This document shows positions 53,303 to 62,656 of a stretch of DNA of 64,000 nt, piece after piece (the first letter of the stretch is position 1; the number at the start of each line of letters is the position of its first letter). The stretch spans positions 434,001 to 498,000 of the forward strand of contig JANQSJ010000008.1 of the NCBI GenBank assembly GCA_028284065.1, given 5' to 3'. Origin of the DNA: Parvularculaceae bacterium (lineage in GTDB: Bacteria; Pseudomonadota; Alphaproteobacteria; Caulobacterales; Parvularculaceae). A program made the position numbers and the translations under genes. The notes beneath the pieces were generated by a model. That model made no database searches and was not told where the DNA came from. It was given only the letters and a program-made list of their open reading frames with translations.

Positions 53303-56050
53303 ATGCGCGCAGAAGAACGCCTCGCCGGCGCGGCCGCGGAAAACGCGAACAAGGACTCGGACGCGGCTGCGTCGCCGGCGATCGCGACGCCAGGCGACGC
53401 GCAGGACGGCGCCGCGGAGCTTGATGGCTTGCGCGCGACATCGCGTCCTTCGACCGACGCGCCGCGCCCGCCGACCGGCGACGATATCAAACGCATGATC
53501 GATGCCGCCGCCTCCCGCGCCGAGTCGGAGCGCCGCGCCGGGACAAGGGGGGTCGATATCGCCTCCTACGTCCTCCTGTGGGCGGGCGTCGCGGTCGCGA
53601 TCGCCTCGGCGATCTATCTTTTCTTCTATGGCGGCGTCGAGCCTGTGGCGGCGCTCGCCTCGGCTGCGTTCGTCATTGGGGCGGGCCTTCTCGTGACCGG
53701 CGCAGCGCGGCCGGATCTGCTCGCCAGCTTCGCCCGCGGCGATCGCGGGCTAAAGGCGCGCGGCGACGACGACGGCGGCGCCCTTGCCGGCGCAGGCGTC
53801 CTCCATGGGCTAGGCCTCGCCGAGGCGATCCTCTCCGATGATCGCGACGGCCGGCTTGTGACGCGTACGGACGGCGTCGTCGTCTATGCGAATGACGCCT
53901 ATCGCGCGCTTGCGGAGGACGCTGGCGTAGAGGGCGCCGCCGGCCTGCCGCCGCGCATTGATCGGCTCTTCGCGCAGCAGGGACCGGACGCCGCGAAGGT
54001 CTTTCGCCTGTGCCGCGCCGCGCGCGCCGGCGAACCCGCCGAAGAGGCGGTGTTCCAGCGCATCGGTCTCAGCGGCGGCGGCGCGCGGCGGCGGTTCGAG
54101 ATTTCGGTCGCGCCAGTGCGGACGCGTCAGCCCTATGCTGCGTGGCGGATACGCGAAGTCGCTGTCGAACGGGAGGACGAGGACCCCGTGGCGAAGGCCT
54201 ATGGGCCGGCGCCCGTGCCCATATTCTCTTTCGACCGCGGCGGCGGCGTCGTCAGCGTCAATGACGCGATGCGCGCGCGCTTCGACATTGGCGACGGCGC
54301 GATCGCGGTGGAGGATCTCATCCTCGGCGAAGCCTCGGAGCTGGTCGATGCGCTGTGGGCTTGCGACGGCGCGCCCCAGGAAGCGCAGGTGCGCGCCAAG
54401 GAAGCGCCGAAGGACGGCGCGGCCGCGACCTTCCGCGCCTTCCGGCGCGGCGGCGTCGGCGAGGGCGTCGTCTTCGCGGCCGTCGAAATTGACGAGGAAG
54501 ACGCCGCCGAGGCCGTGGCGGCGAGCGTCGCGGGCGAAGTCACCGAAGCGCCGTTCGGCGTCGCCATCGTCGAAGGCGAATTTGGCCGCGACGCGAAGAT
54601 CGTCGAGGCGAACGGCGCGTTCCTGTCGTCCTTCAGCGGCGTCGCCAAGGGCGCGCCCCTTTCCAAGGCGCTCCCCGCGGGCGCGATCGCCGACCTTGCG
54701 GGCGAAGCGCGCAAAAAGGCCGGCGCGCCGCCGCGTCCTGTCGACGCCGAGATCGCCGACCCTTCAGGCGCGACGCGGGCGTTTTCCGTCTATGTCCGGC
54801 CCATGCGGCGCAAGCGCGGCGGCTATGGCCCGAAGCGCGCGTTTCTCTATTCGGTGGAGATCACCGAAACGAAGCGCATGCAGGAAGACCATGTTCAGGA
54901 TCAGAAGCTGAAGGCGATCGGCAACATCGCCGGCGAGGTCGCGCACGACTTCAACAATTTGCTTCAGGTGGTGCTGGCGAGCTGCGAAGACCTTCTCGTC
55001 AGCCACCCCGCCGGCGATCCGGCGTACTCGGACCTTTTGCTGATCCGCCAGAACGCCCAGCGCGCCGCGAACCTGACGCGCCAGCTGCTCGCCTATTCGC
55101 GCAAGCAGACGCTCACCAGCAAGAGCCAGTCCATCACCGACCTCCTGATGGATTTCTCGCGCTTTCTGGACCGGGCGGTAGGCGAGAAAGTACGGCTGAA
55201 GCTGAAGAACGGGCGCGGCCTGCCGAACGTCAAGATTGACACCAACCAGTTCGAGACCGCGCTCATGAACCTCGCGGTTAATGCCCGCGACGCCATGGCG
55301 CCTGATGGCGGCGAGGTCCGTATAGAGACCGAACGGCTGTCGCGCGACGACGTGTCGGCGCTCGGCCTCCAACAGCTCCGCGACCAGGATCACGTGCTCG
55401 TCTCCGTCATCGACACTGGGCCCGGCGTGCCGGAGGACATCAGGGCGAAGATTTTCGATCCCTTCTTCACGACAAAGGATGTCGGGAAGGGAACGGGCCT
55501 CGGCCTGTCCGCCGTGCAGGGCGTCATTGAGCAGATGGGCGGCGCGATCGCGGTGGAGAACCTCGCTGAGGGCGGCGCCGCGTTCCGGATCTACCTGCCG
55601 GCCTGCGACGCGGAGGAGACGGCCGCGGAAGCCGCCGCCGCGGCGCCAGCCCCTTCGGCCGACGTCGACTATTCAGGAGTCGGAAGAATTCTCGTCGTTG
55701 AGGACGAGCCCGGGGTCCGGCTCGTCGTCGTGAAGACCCTGGAGCGCGCAGGGTACGACGTCGAGGTCGCCGATGACGGCGTCGATGCGCTGGAGCTTCT
55801 CGAAAAGGACGCGCAATTCGATCTTGTCATCTCGGACATCATGATGCCGGAGGTCGACGGCCCGGCCATGGTCGCCGAAGCGCGCGAACGCTTCGGGCTT
55901 AAGGCTGCCATCGTCTTCATGTCCGGCTACGCCGAGGCGGCGGTGCGCGAGCAGCTTGACGGGATCGACGCCTCCCACTTCATCCAGAAGCCGTTCCAGA
56001 AGGCCGATCTTTCCGTCCTGGTGCGGAAAGTCATCCATGGCGACGGGTGA
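53303..56050 (+). CDS. cckA: Hybrid sensor histidine kinase, CckA-like
   Basis: A 915-residue hybrid kinase: two N-terminal membrane segments (about 88-133), PAS-like region (about 165-520), HisKA with VAHDFNNLL (phospho-His near 547), HATPase (NLAVNARDAM, DTGPGVP, GKGTGLGLS) and a C-terminal receiver with Asp near 845 in VISDIMMPE. The stretch LLLIRQNAQRAANLTRQLLAYSRKQTL closely resembles CckA, which controls CtrA through ChpT. Caulobacter CckA is shorter (~690); here the PAS region is extended and Ala-rich. Directly upstream of dnaQ. Confidence 0.8.
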   Translation: MRAEERLAGAAAENANKDSDAAASPAIATPGDAQDGAAELDGLRATSRPSTDAPRPPTGDDIKRMIDAAASRAESERRAGTRGVDIASYVLLWAGVAVAIASAIYLFFYGGVEPVAALASAAFVIGAGLLVTGAARPDLLASFARGDRGLKARGDDDGGALAGAGVLHGLGLAEAILSDDRDGRLVTRTDGVVVYANDAYRALAEDAGVEGAAGLPPRIDRLFAQQGPDAAKVFRLCRAARAGEPAEEAVFQRIGLSGGGARRRFEISVAPVRTRQPYAAWRIREVAVEREDEDPVAKAYGPAPVPIFSFDRGGGVVSVNDAMRARFDIGDGAIAVEDLILGEASELVDALWACDGAPQEAQVRAKEAPKDGAAATFRAFRRGGVGEGVVFAAVEIDEEDAAEAVAASVAGEVTEAPFGVAIVEGEFGRDAKIVEANGAFLSSFSGVAKGAPLSKALPAGAIADLAGEARKKAGAPPRPVDAEIADPSGATRAFSVYVRPMRRKRGGYGPKRAFLYSVEITETKRMQEDHVQDQKLKAIGNIAGEVAHDFNNLLQVVLASCEDLLVSHPAGDPAYSDLLLIRQNAQRAANLTRQLLAYSRKQTLTSKSQSITDLLMDFSRFLDRAVGEKVRLKLKNGRGLPNVKIDTNQFETALMNLAVNARDAMAPDGGEVRIETERLSRDDVSALGLQQLRDQDHVLVSVIDTGPGVPEDIRAKIFDPFFTTKDVGKGTGLGLSAVQGVIEQMGGAIAVENLAEGGAAFRIYLPACDAEETAAEAAAAAPAPSADVDYSGVGRILVVEDEPGVRLVVVKTLERAGYDVEVADDGVDALELLEKDAQFDLVISDIMMPEVDGPAMVAEARERFGLKAAIVFMSGYAEAAVREQLDGIDASHFIQKPFQKADLSVLVRKVIHGDG

Positions 56051-56112
56051 TAGGGGAATAGTTGCAGGCTCCCGCCGATTGGCGGGCGCGCTGAATCCGG
56101 TATGATCCCGCC

Positions 56113-56856
56113 ATGCGCCAGATCGTCTTCGACCTTGAAACCACCGGCTTCCGGTTCGACGAAGGCCACCGAATCGTTGAGATCGGCGGCGTCGAGCTTG
56201 TGCGCGGCGCGGTGACGGGAAAGTCCTTCCACACTTACGTCAATCCGCAGCGCGAGGTGCCGAGGGGCGCTTACGATGTGCACGGGCTGAGCTATGATTT
56301 CCTCAAGGATTTTCCCGTTTTTACCGACGCCCGAGTGGCGGAGGCGTTTCTCGAATTCGTCGGCGATGCGGAGCTTATCGCCCATAACGGCAAGGCGTTC
56401 GACCTTCCCTTCCTGAACGATGAGCTTGCCGCTGCGAAGTTGCCGTTGCTGCAGAATGAGCTCATCGACACGCTGCATCTCGCGCGGCGGCGATTTCCCG
56501 GCGCGCCGGCGAGCCTCGATGCTCTGTGCTCCCGCTTTGGCGTCGACACCGCGGCGCGCGAACGCGACGGCCACGGGGCGCTGCTCGATTCCAGGCTTCT
56601 CGCCGAGGTCTATATCGAGCTGACCGGCGGCGCGCAGGCGGGGCTCGATCTTGACGCCGAAGCGGCAAGCGCGACGTCTGCGAAGAACCGCGGCCCCGCC
56701 CGCCAGCGGCCGGGTCCGGCGCCGACGCTCGCGACGCCGGAGGAGACAGCCGCCCACGCGGCGTTGATCGCCGAGATGGGGCCTGACGCCCTGTGGCGCG
56801 CCCTTGAGAAAGATGCATCAGCGCCCGCCGCCGACCAGGCCGTCGCGGCTGAGTAG
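56113..56856 (+). CDS. dnaQ: DNA polymerase III epsilon subunit (proofreading exonuclease)
   Basis: A 247-residue DEDDh exonuclease. ExoI FDLETTGF, ExoII IAHNGKAFDLPFLN and ExoIII HGALLDSRLLAEVY carry the acidic ligands and His. The C-terminal tail is disordered Ala/Pro-rich and should bind polymerase alpha. Start of the resumed conserved block dnaQ-secB. Confidence 0.95.
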   Translation: MRQIVFDLETTGFRFDEGHRIVEIGGVELVRGAVTGKSFHTYVNPQREVPRGAYDVHGLSYDFLKDFPVFTDARVAEAFLEFVGDAELIAHNGKAFDLPFLNDELAAAKLPLLQNELIDTLHLARRRFPGAPASLDALCSRFGVDTAARERDGHGALLDSRLLAEVYIELTGGAQAGLDLDAEAASATSAKNRGPARQRPGPAPTLATPEETAAHAALIAEMGPDALWRALEKDASAPAADQAVAAE

Positions 56857-56888
56857 ACCGGCGCAGTCCCCACTGAGGGACCTGCGCC

Positions 56889-56956
56889 TGCGCGCCGTCC
56901 GGCAAGTTTACGCCTGCGCGCCGTCCGGCAATTTTATGCTTGCGCGCCGTCCGGCG
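56889..56956. repeat. Three 26-bp tandem repeats at the 3' end of secB
   Basis: TGCGCGCCGTCCGGCA starts at 56,889, 56,915 and 56,941 (last base differs in the third). The third copy encodes the secB C-terminal PDGAQA; the other two lie just after its stop. Confidence 0.85.
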
Positions 56957-57422
56957 CCGGGCTCGCCGCCGCTGCGCGGCGCCGCTGTTCGTAAATGGAC
57001 AGGAAGTCGATTGGGTCGAGCATCACCGGCGGGAAGTTTCCGGTCTGCGTCGTCTCGGCGAGAATCTGGCGCAGGAACGGGAAAATGATCCGTGGACACT
57101 CCACCAGGAGCACGATCTCGAGCTGCTCCTGCGGCACGTTCTTGATTTCAAACGCGCCCGCATAGGCGCTCTCCACGACGAAAACAGGTTCGTCGTTACT
57201 CGTGGCGTTCGCGGAGACGGTGAGTTCCACCTCATACTGATCTTCGCCGATGCCCCGCGCGTTGACGTCTACGCTGACGGCGATGTTCGGCGCTTCGCTC
57301 ATGCCGCTAAAGATCTGAGGCGCCTTCGGGTTTTCGAATGAGAGATCCTTCAGGTATTGCGCAAGAACCCGAAGGCTTGGCGCGGCGGCGTCGCCGGCGC
57401 CCGGCGCGGGCGTGTCAGACAT
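56934..57422 (-). CDS. secB: Protein-export chaperone SecB
   Basis: A 162-residue SecB tetramer subunit that holds preproteins unfolded for SecA. ATG 57,422 gives MSDTPAPGAGDAA; then VLAQYLKDLSFENPKAP, the family's opening, and LVECPRIIFPFLRQILAETTQTGNFPPVMLDPIDF. The last residues (PAPDGAQA) come from the 26-bp repeat. Convergent with dnaQ. Confidence 0.96.
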   Translation of the reverse strand: MSDTPAPGAGDAAAPSLRVLAQYLKDLSFENPKAPQIFSGMSEAPNIAVSVDVNARGIGEDQYEVELTVSANATSNDEPVFVVESAYAGAFEIKNVPQEQLEIVLLVECPRIIFPFLRQILAETTQTGNFPPVMLDPIDFLSIYEQRRRAAAASPAPDGAQA

Positions 57423-57621
57423 ATCGTCCCTTTCGATCCGTGCGCGCCCTCGGCGGCGGGGATGCTCGCCCGTCGAATGCGCGCGGGAGAAATTCGAGTA
57501 CAAGCGGCGCCAGCCGAAGCCCGCCTCAAGGCGGGCGCGTCTCGGAACGCGCGCCGAAGAAGCGCGGGTCCTACACGGCCACGCGCCGCCTCGCAAGCCG
57601 ACGCGCCGCGTCGGCGGGGCG

Positions 57622-58026
57622 TTACAGATCGACCCGTCGCACCGAGATGATCCGGCCCTCCGCGTCGGCGCGCGCTTTCAGATAGGCGACCGCCCGCGCT
57701 GCGAGCCAATGGCGGATCGGCGGCGTCAGAAGCGCAAAGCCGACCGCGTCGGTTATAAATCCCGGCGTCATCAGGAAAGGCGCAGCGAGAATGAGGAAGA
57801 CGCCGTCGGCGATGGCGTCAAGCGGCGCGCGGCCTTGAGACAGGTCGCGCTGGGCGGAATTCAAGGCGGCGACCCCTTGCGCCCTCAGGATCAGCCCGCC
57901 GATGATCGCAGTGCCGACGCATGCGGCGATGACCGGCAATGGGCCGACCATGGCCCCGGCCGCCAGCAGCACGTAGATCTCCAGAAGCGGGCCGATTACG
58001 AACAGCGTGATTAATAAAACAGCCAT
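57622..58026 (-). CDS. fxsA: FxsA family membrane protein
   Basis: A 134-residue inner-membrane protein with about three helices; LFVIGPLLEIYVLLAAGAMVGPLPVI and APFLMTPGFITDAVGFALLTPPIR are the family signature. FxsA overproduction lets F-factor-excluded phage T7 grow; the normal role is unknown. Between secB and tim44 as usual. Confidence 0.93.
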   Translation of the reverse strand: MAVLLITLFVIGPLLEIYVLLAAGAMVGPLPVIAACVGTAIIGGLILRAQGVAALNSAQRDLSQGRAPLDAIADGVFLILAAPFLMTPGFITDAVGFALLTPPIRHWLAARAVAYLKARADAEGRIISVRRVDL

Positions 58027-58215
58027 GCGACCTTCGGTTTATGTCTGACAGGTGTTTTCGATATAGAGCTGCCTATATAGTGGCATAAGCGGATCGTTCA
58101 CGTGTTTGCGGTAAACCGCGACCGCCCGCTGGTAAACTGCGGCCAGCCGCCTCCGCGCGTTCTCGAAGGCGGTTGGGAGCGGATTGGGGAAGCTAAAACA
58201 AGGGCTTGCGTCTTT

Positions 58216-58863
58216 ATGGATCCTCTCAGCCTGATACTCGCCGGCGTTGCGATTTTCTTCGTGTACAAGCTGATTTCCGTCCTCGGCGCCCGCACCGGCC
58301 ACGAACAACGCCAGGAAATTGAAGGCCTGCAGCGCGCCGCCCGGCCCCAGGAGGACGATGTCGCCGGCGACGCGACGCCGCTTCGGCCCGGCGCTGAGCG
58401 CCGCGCGGCCGCCATTTCCGCGGCCGCCGCTCCCTTGCGGGAGGCGGACCCTGAATTCGACGAGCGCGCCTTCCTTGACGGCGCAAAGGGCGCTTATGAG
58501 ATGATCGTGGAGGCCTTCGCCGCCGGCGACCTGAAGAGCGTCAAGAAGTTCCTCGCCGCGTCGGTGCTGGAGGCGTTCCGAAAAGCGCTTTCCGACCGCG
58601 ATACGGCGGGCGCGCGGGTCGATCTGAAGTTTGTCGGCATTGAGGAGGCGGCCGTGAAGTCTTCGCGCGTCGACGATGGCGCGATGGTCGCTGTCGTCAA
58701 TTTCGCCTCCAACCAGGTCCGCACCACGTATGACCGCGAAGGCAATGTGATCGACGGCGATCCAAATCGCGTCGATCTGGTGCGCGAAGCCTGGACGTTT
58801 TCGCGCAAAATTGCCTCCTCTGATCCGAACTGGACCTTGGTGGCGACGAGCGCATCGGCCTAA
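58216..58863 (+). CDS. Tim44/TimA family protein
   Basis: A 215-residue protein with one N-terminal membrane segment (DPLSLILAGVAIFFVYKLISVLG) and a Tim44-like C-terminal domain (FLDGAKGAYEMIVEAFAAGDLKSVKKFLA...VREAWTFSRKIASSDPNWTL). Alphaproteobacterial homologue of the mitochondrial import component; here probably in envelope assembly. ATG 58,216 chosen because earlier residues are not family-like. Upstream of mltA. Confidence 0.92.
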   Translation: MDPLSLILAGVAIFFVYKLISVLGARTGHEQRQEIEGLQRAARPQEDDVAGDATPLRPGAERRAAAISAAAAPLREADPEFDERAFLDGAKGAYEMIVEAFAAGDLKSVKKFLAASVLEAFRKALSDRDTAGARVDLKFVGIEEAAVKSSRVDDGAMVAVVNFASNQVRTTYDREGNVIDGDPNRVDLVREAWTFSRKIASSDPNWTLVATSASA

Positions 58864-58918
58864 GACTCTGTCTTCGCCTCGCGCCGATCGCGGCGCCGGG
58901 ATAGCTTGGGCCGCCTGA

Positions 58919-60340
58919 ATGTCTTCCTCTTCACCTGCGCGGGGGCCGTCTTTCGGGCCGGTCGCCCTCATCGCGCTTTTGGGCGCGGCGCTCCTGACCT
59001 TGGTCGCCGCCGTCTTCGCCATTCGCGCGGCGATGGAGACCGCTGAAGTCGATCCCGAAACCGACTATGAAGTGGTCGGCGTCAGCTTCCAGCGCATCCC
59101 GTTCGACGCCCTTCCCGACTGGCGGCTCGACAACGTGGCTGAGGCGCTTCCCGCATTCCTTCGCTCTTGCCGGCTGCTGGCGGAGCGCCCTCCCGACGCG
59201 CCTTTTAATCCCCTCGAAGCGATCGAGTCGCCTTTCCTCGAAGAAGACCTGCTCGCCGGCGCGGTCGGAGACTGGCTGCCGCTTTGCGAAGAGGCGCAAC
59301 AGGTTCTGGACGGCGCGTATGCTGACGAAATAGCGCGTTCCAGCGCGGCGCGCGATTTCCTGATGTTGCGGTTCGAGCCAGTCGCGGTGGCGCGTCGATC
59401 AGAGCCGCGGCCGGACGGCAAGGCGGCGGGCCGCGAGCCTGTCGACGACCCGGTCGGCAAGGCGACCGGATACTTCGAGCCGACTTTCTTCGCATCGCAG
59501 CGGCCAAGCGGAAGGTTCAGCGCGCCCGTCTATGAGCGGCCGTCGGACCTTATTGAGGTCGATCTCGGCGCGTTTGATCCGAAGCTGAAAGGCCGGCGCC
59601 TGTTTGGGCGGCTCGAAGAAGGCGCGCTCGCGCCCTATCCGACCCGCGCGGAAATCAATGGGGGCGCTATCAGGCGCGTCGCCTCGCCGATCGCCTATAT
59701 GGACCCGGACGATCTTTTCTTTCTTCAGATCCAGGGCTCAGGGCGGCTTACCGTCTTGGCGCGCGACGGCAGGCAAGAGATTTCCGTTGGCTATAATGGA
59801 ACGAATGGGCGGCCGTACTTCGCCATCGGCCGAGCGCTCGTGGAGAAGGGGGAGATCGCCCTTGAGGACATTTCCATGCAGTCGATCCGGCAATGGCTCG
59901 ACGCGGCGCCCCCGGAGGAGGCGCGCAAGCTGCGCGAACGAAATCCTTCCTTCGTTTTCTTTCGGGCCGCCCCCCCGACGCCGGACCAGGATCTCGGCCC
60001 GGTCGGGGCCGGCGGCGTGCAGCTTACGGCGATGCGCAGCATCGCGATCGATCCGTCTTACTATGGTTATGGCGGGCTTATCTGGGCCGCATGGCGCTCC
60101 CGTGACGGGCGTGAGGTGGGGCGTCTCCTCGTCGCCCAGGACACCGGAGGCGCCATCAAGGGGCCGATCCGCGGCGACGTCTTCGTCGGTTCCGGCCCGC
60201 AGGCGGCAGAAACCGCCGGCCGGATGAACGATCCCGCCACCTTCGCCGTACTATTACCGAAATCCCTCTCGGCCCGATTTCCGAGCGGCCCGGGAAGTCT
60301 GGCCAAGCCGCTCGACAAGGCCGACAGGGGCGGTGGATAG
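58919..60340 (+). CDS. mltA: Membrane-bound lytic murein transglycosylase A
   Basis: A 473-residue MltA that cleaves glycan strands to 1,6-anhydromuropeptides. An N-terminal membrane anchor (VALIALLGAALLTLVAAVFA) replaces the lipobox. MltA domain: GYFEPTFFAS, YEAS-like substrate loop, FFLQIQGSGRL; C-terminal 3D domain AQDTGGAIKGPIRGDVFVGSG with catalytic Asp. In order with tim44 and smr. Confidence 0.94.
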   Translation: MSSSSPARGPSFGPVALIALLGAALLTLVAAVFAIRAAMETAEVDPETDYEVVGVSFQRIPFDALPDWRLDNVAEALPAFLRSCRLLAERPPDAPFNPLEAIESPFLEEDLLAGAVGDWLPLCEEAQQVLDGAYADEIARSSAARDFLMLRFEPVAVARRSEPRPDGKAAGREPVDDPVGKATGYFEPTFFASQRPSGRFSAPVYERPSDLIEVDLGAFDPKLKGRRLFGRLEEGALAPYPTRAEINGGAIRRVASPIAYMDPDDLFFLQIQGSGRLTVLARDGRQEISVGYNGTNGRPYFAIGRALVEKGEIALEDISMQSIRQWLDAAPPEEARKLRERNPSFVFFRAAPPTPDQDLGPVGAGGVQLTAMRSIAIDPSYYGYGGLIWAAWRSRDGREVGRLLVAQDTGGAIKGPIRGDVFVGSGPQAAETAGRMNDPATFAVLLPKSLSARFPSGPGSLAKPLDKADRGGG

Positions 60341-60365
60341 GGCATATTTTGAAGGCGTCGTTTCG

Positions 60366-61028
60366 ATGTCGGATCGGAAGCTGAACGATGAGGAAGCGCG
60401 GCTCTGGCGCCGCGCGACGCGGGATGTGGCGCGCCCTTTCCGGCGGTCCGGCGGCGTCGAGGCGTCCGACGCGGAGAGTTCTCGCCTTCGCGCGCCGGCG
60501 CGCGTTGCGGGAAACGCGCCGCCAAGGGACGCCCCGCAGAGCCGGAGACCCGGCGCGCTGCGCCCGCCCTCGGCGTTCGGCGCCGGCGACCCGAAGCGCG
60601 ATCTCGCGGTCGCGCGCCGTCGTCAGCCGATAGACCGGACCATTGACCTCCACGGCATGACCCGCGCCGTCGCCGAACGCGCGTTTAGGACGTTCGTGCG
60701 CGGCGCGCATCGCGACGGATGCCGGCGCCTCCTCGTCATCACGGGCAAGGGCGGACCGGCGTCGCAGGCGAACCTCACGCGTCGGCGTTTGCGCGCCGAC
60801 GGAATGGACAGTGACGCCAGGATCGATGACGCAATAGGCGGCGATCTGCGCCCGGTCGGCCGCGGCGTCCTGCGTGAGGCGGTGCGCGAGTGGGTTGATG
60901 GGCCAGAGTTGCGGCCGCTGGTCGCGCGACTGGCGCCCGCCCGCCCGAAAGACGGCGGCGCAGGCGCCTATTACCTTTTCCTGAAGCCGTCTTCTTCCCG
61001 GACGTCTGGGGCTGCGATCCGCCGCTAG
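60366..61028 (+). CDS. Smr/MutS2-domain protein
   Basis: A 220-residue stand-alone Smr domain protein. After a disordered basic N-terminal half come IDLHGMTRAVAERAFRTFV and RRLLVITGKGG, the nuclease/RNA-binding Smr motifs. GTG 60,333 is an alternative start that overlaps mltA. Its end overlaps the next gene by 4 nt, convergent. Confidence 0.9.
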   Translation: MSDRKLNDEEARLWRRATRDVARPFRRSGGVEASDAESSRLRAPARVAGNAPPRDAPQSRRPGALRPPSAFGAGDPKRDLAVARRRQPIDRTIDLHGMTRAVAERAFRTFVRGAHRDGCRRLLVITGKGGPASQANLTRRRLRADGMDSDARIDDAIGGDLRPVGRGVLREAVREWVDGPELRPLVARLAPARPKDGGAGAYYLFLKPSSSRTSGAAIRR

Positions 61029-62656
61029 CCGCCGATAAGACGCTGAAGCGCAGAGAGCGCGCCGGCAAGATGCGGCGATACGGCGTCTCGCCCGAACCAG
61101 GCGGCCGCCGCGGCGATGGCGGCAGGGCCGACGACGCGGTACCGAATCCACTTGTCCCGCAGAAACGCGCTGAAGCCCGACATGAAGTTGTCGACGTAAA
61201 ACCGGCGCCGGCCCGCCTCCGGCAATTGATGCGACTCCATGGGCATGGCCGCAATGACGCCTGAAGAGCGGTCCTTCCACCGCGCGAACGCCGCGCCAAG
61301 GACCTCGCGCGCGGCGCAGCGCCCGAAAATCGGCATGGTCGTCCGGAAGTGGCGCGGTTCGAATTCGGCGTCGAGGACGATCGCGCCCGGCGATTCCTTG
61401 CCGCTGTCCTCATTGATCTTCACGACATTGTACCTGACGCCGTGGTGGCGCAGAAAGCTCTCCACATCGCCGATCGACGCGGCCTTCTTGCCGCGGCGGA
61501 AGCGGAACATGACGCGTACGCCCGCGCCGTCCATATCCTCAGAGTCCTGAAGAACGTCTTTCAGCCGCGTCATCCAGTACTTTGCGCGATTGCCGGTCAG
61601 TCCGAGCTTGTCGCTGAGGATGGTTTCGTCAACGATGTCGCGCACGACCATGAACCGCGTCTGCACCGTGGGATCGTTCTTGTCGGCGTCCTGCACATTG
61701 TCGTCGATGATGACAAAATCAGGCGATTGATAGGCGATCTCGAATGGCATCACGACGCCATAAAGCTTTGCGTTCGGGTTCTCCGCCGACATTGTCGACG
61801 TGAACATCGTGCCGCCGCCGCGCGGATCGAACGACGTCGACGTCTGGCGCGTATTGTTAAGCGTATTGCGCGCAAGCCGCGACATTTCGCGGTGCGGCTC
61901 GACCGTGTTGAGCGTTTCGTTGACTTCGACGCCGGCGCTGCGAAGCGCGTCGAGCTTGGTCTTGCAGCGGCGCACCGCCTCCGGCCCGGCGAAGACGGTA
62001 TCTATCCGCTCCCGGAGCATATATTGCGCCGATGCGTCGAGCTGGAAGCCGCCGCCATACTGCCGGCTCGTCTCGGCGCTTTCGCCGTCATTGAGGAAGC
62101 CCTGGGCGTCCTTCCAGGCGTTCGACTGCCAGCGGTTGCGCTTTGAGTTGAGGAGGCCGGAAAGGCCGGAGCCCGGATGCGACGTCTGGATGACGTCGAG
62201 CAATTGCGGCTCATAAACGGCAAGGCAAAACTGATCGGTCGCCGTGATCTGCTGAACGCCGACAAGCGTCAGGAGGCTTGCGAGGGTATTCAGCGTCTCG
62301 ATGTCATAGTTTGTGTACGGCGCATAAAACGGCACCACGGCCATGTCCGCGGTCTTGTTGCGCACATTGACGAGCGCCAGCTCCTTGGTGTGCAAGGGCC
62401 GCATTTCGGGATTGGCGAGGTCGAACCCGCCATCCGACTTGAGGGTTTCGTCGTCGCTTCGGCCAAGCCGGCGCCATTGCACGCTGACCTTGCCGTCCGA
62501 GACCGCGCTGGCGCCGGCGTCATAAAGCCGACGCCGCGCAGAGCGGGCGTTGTCTGCGGCGAATTTGTGCACGGCCTGATAGCCGAATCCGAACTCCTCG
62601 CCCGCAAAGGCGATCTTCGGCCGCTTGCCGTCCGAAATCAGCGCGCCATCCGCCAT
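61025..62656 (-). CDS. Prephenate-dehydratase-like (PDT-ACT fold) protein with C-terminal membrane segment
   Basis: A 543-residue protein, start ATG 62,656. PDT-like features in order: N-terminal PKIAFAGEEFGFGYQAVHKF; MAVVPFYAPYTNYDIETLNTLASL, parallel to the PDT VVPIENS...TLDLL element; STMSAENPNAKLYG, then VIIDDNVQD and the catalytic-type motif QTRFMVV near residue 330. An ACT-like unit follows (RVMFRFRRG...SIGDVESFLRHHGVRYNVVKI, about 380-435), and a hydrophobic segment near the C-terminus (VVGPAAIAAAAAWF). A ~130-residue insert and the membrane segment are not typical of PheA. Possibly an amino-acid sensor and not an enzyme. Confidence 0.65.
   Translation of the reverse strand: MADGALISDGKRPKIAFAGEEFGFGYQAVHKFAADNARSARRRLYDAGASAVSDGKVSVQWRRLGRSDDETLKSDGGFDLANPEMRPLHTKELALVNVRNKTADMAVVPFYAPYTNYDIETLNTLASLLTLVGVQQITATDQFCLAVYEPQLLDVIQTSHPGSGLSGLLNSKRNRWQSNAWKDAQGFLNDGESAETSRQYGGGFQLDASAQYMLRERIDTVFAGPEAVRRCKTKLDALRSAGVEVNETLNTVEPHREMSRLARNTLNNTRQTSTSFDPRGGGTMFTSTMSAENPNAKLYGVVMPFEIAYQSPDFVIIDDNVQDADKNDPTVQTRFMVVRDIVDETILSDKLGLTGNRAKYWMTRLKDVLQDSEDMDGAGVRVMFRFRRGKKAASIGDVESFLRHHGVRYNVVKINEDSGKESPGAIVLDAEFEPRHFRTTMPIFGRCAAREVLGAAFARWKDRSSGVIAAMPMESHQLPEAGRRRFYVDNFMSGFSAFLRDKWIRYRVVGPAAIAAAAAWFGRDAVSPHLAGALSALQRLIGG

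Noticed and set aside
30022-56112. Possibility of a prophage or integrative island at tRNA-Leu
   Set aside because: No integrase, phage structural gene, IS or direct repeat of the tRNA end was found.
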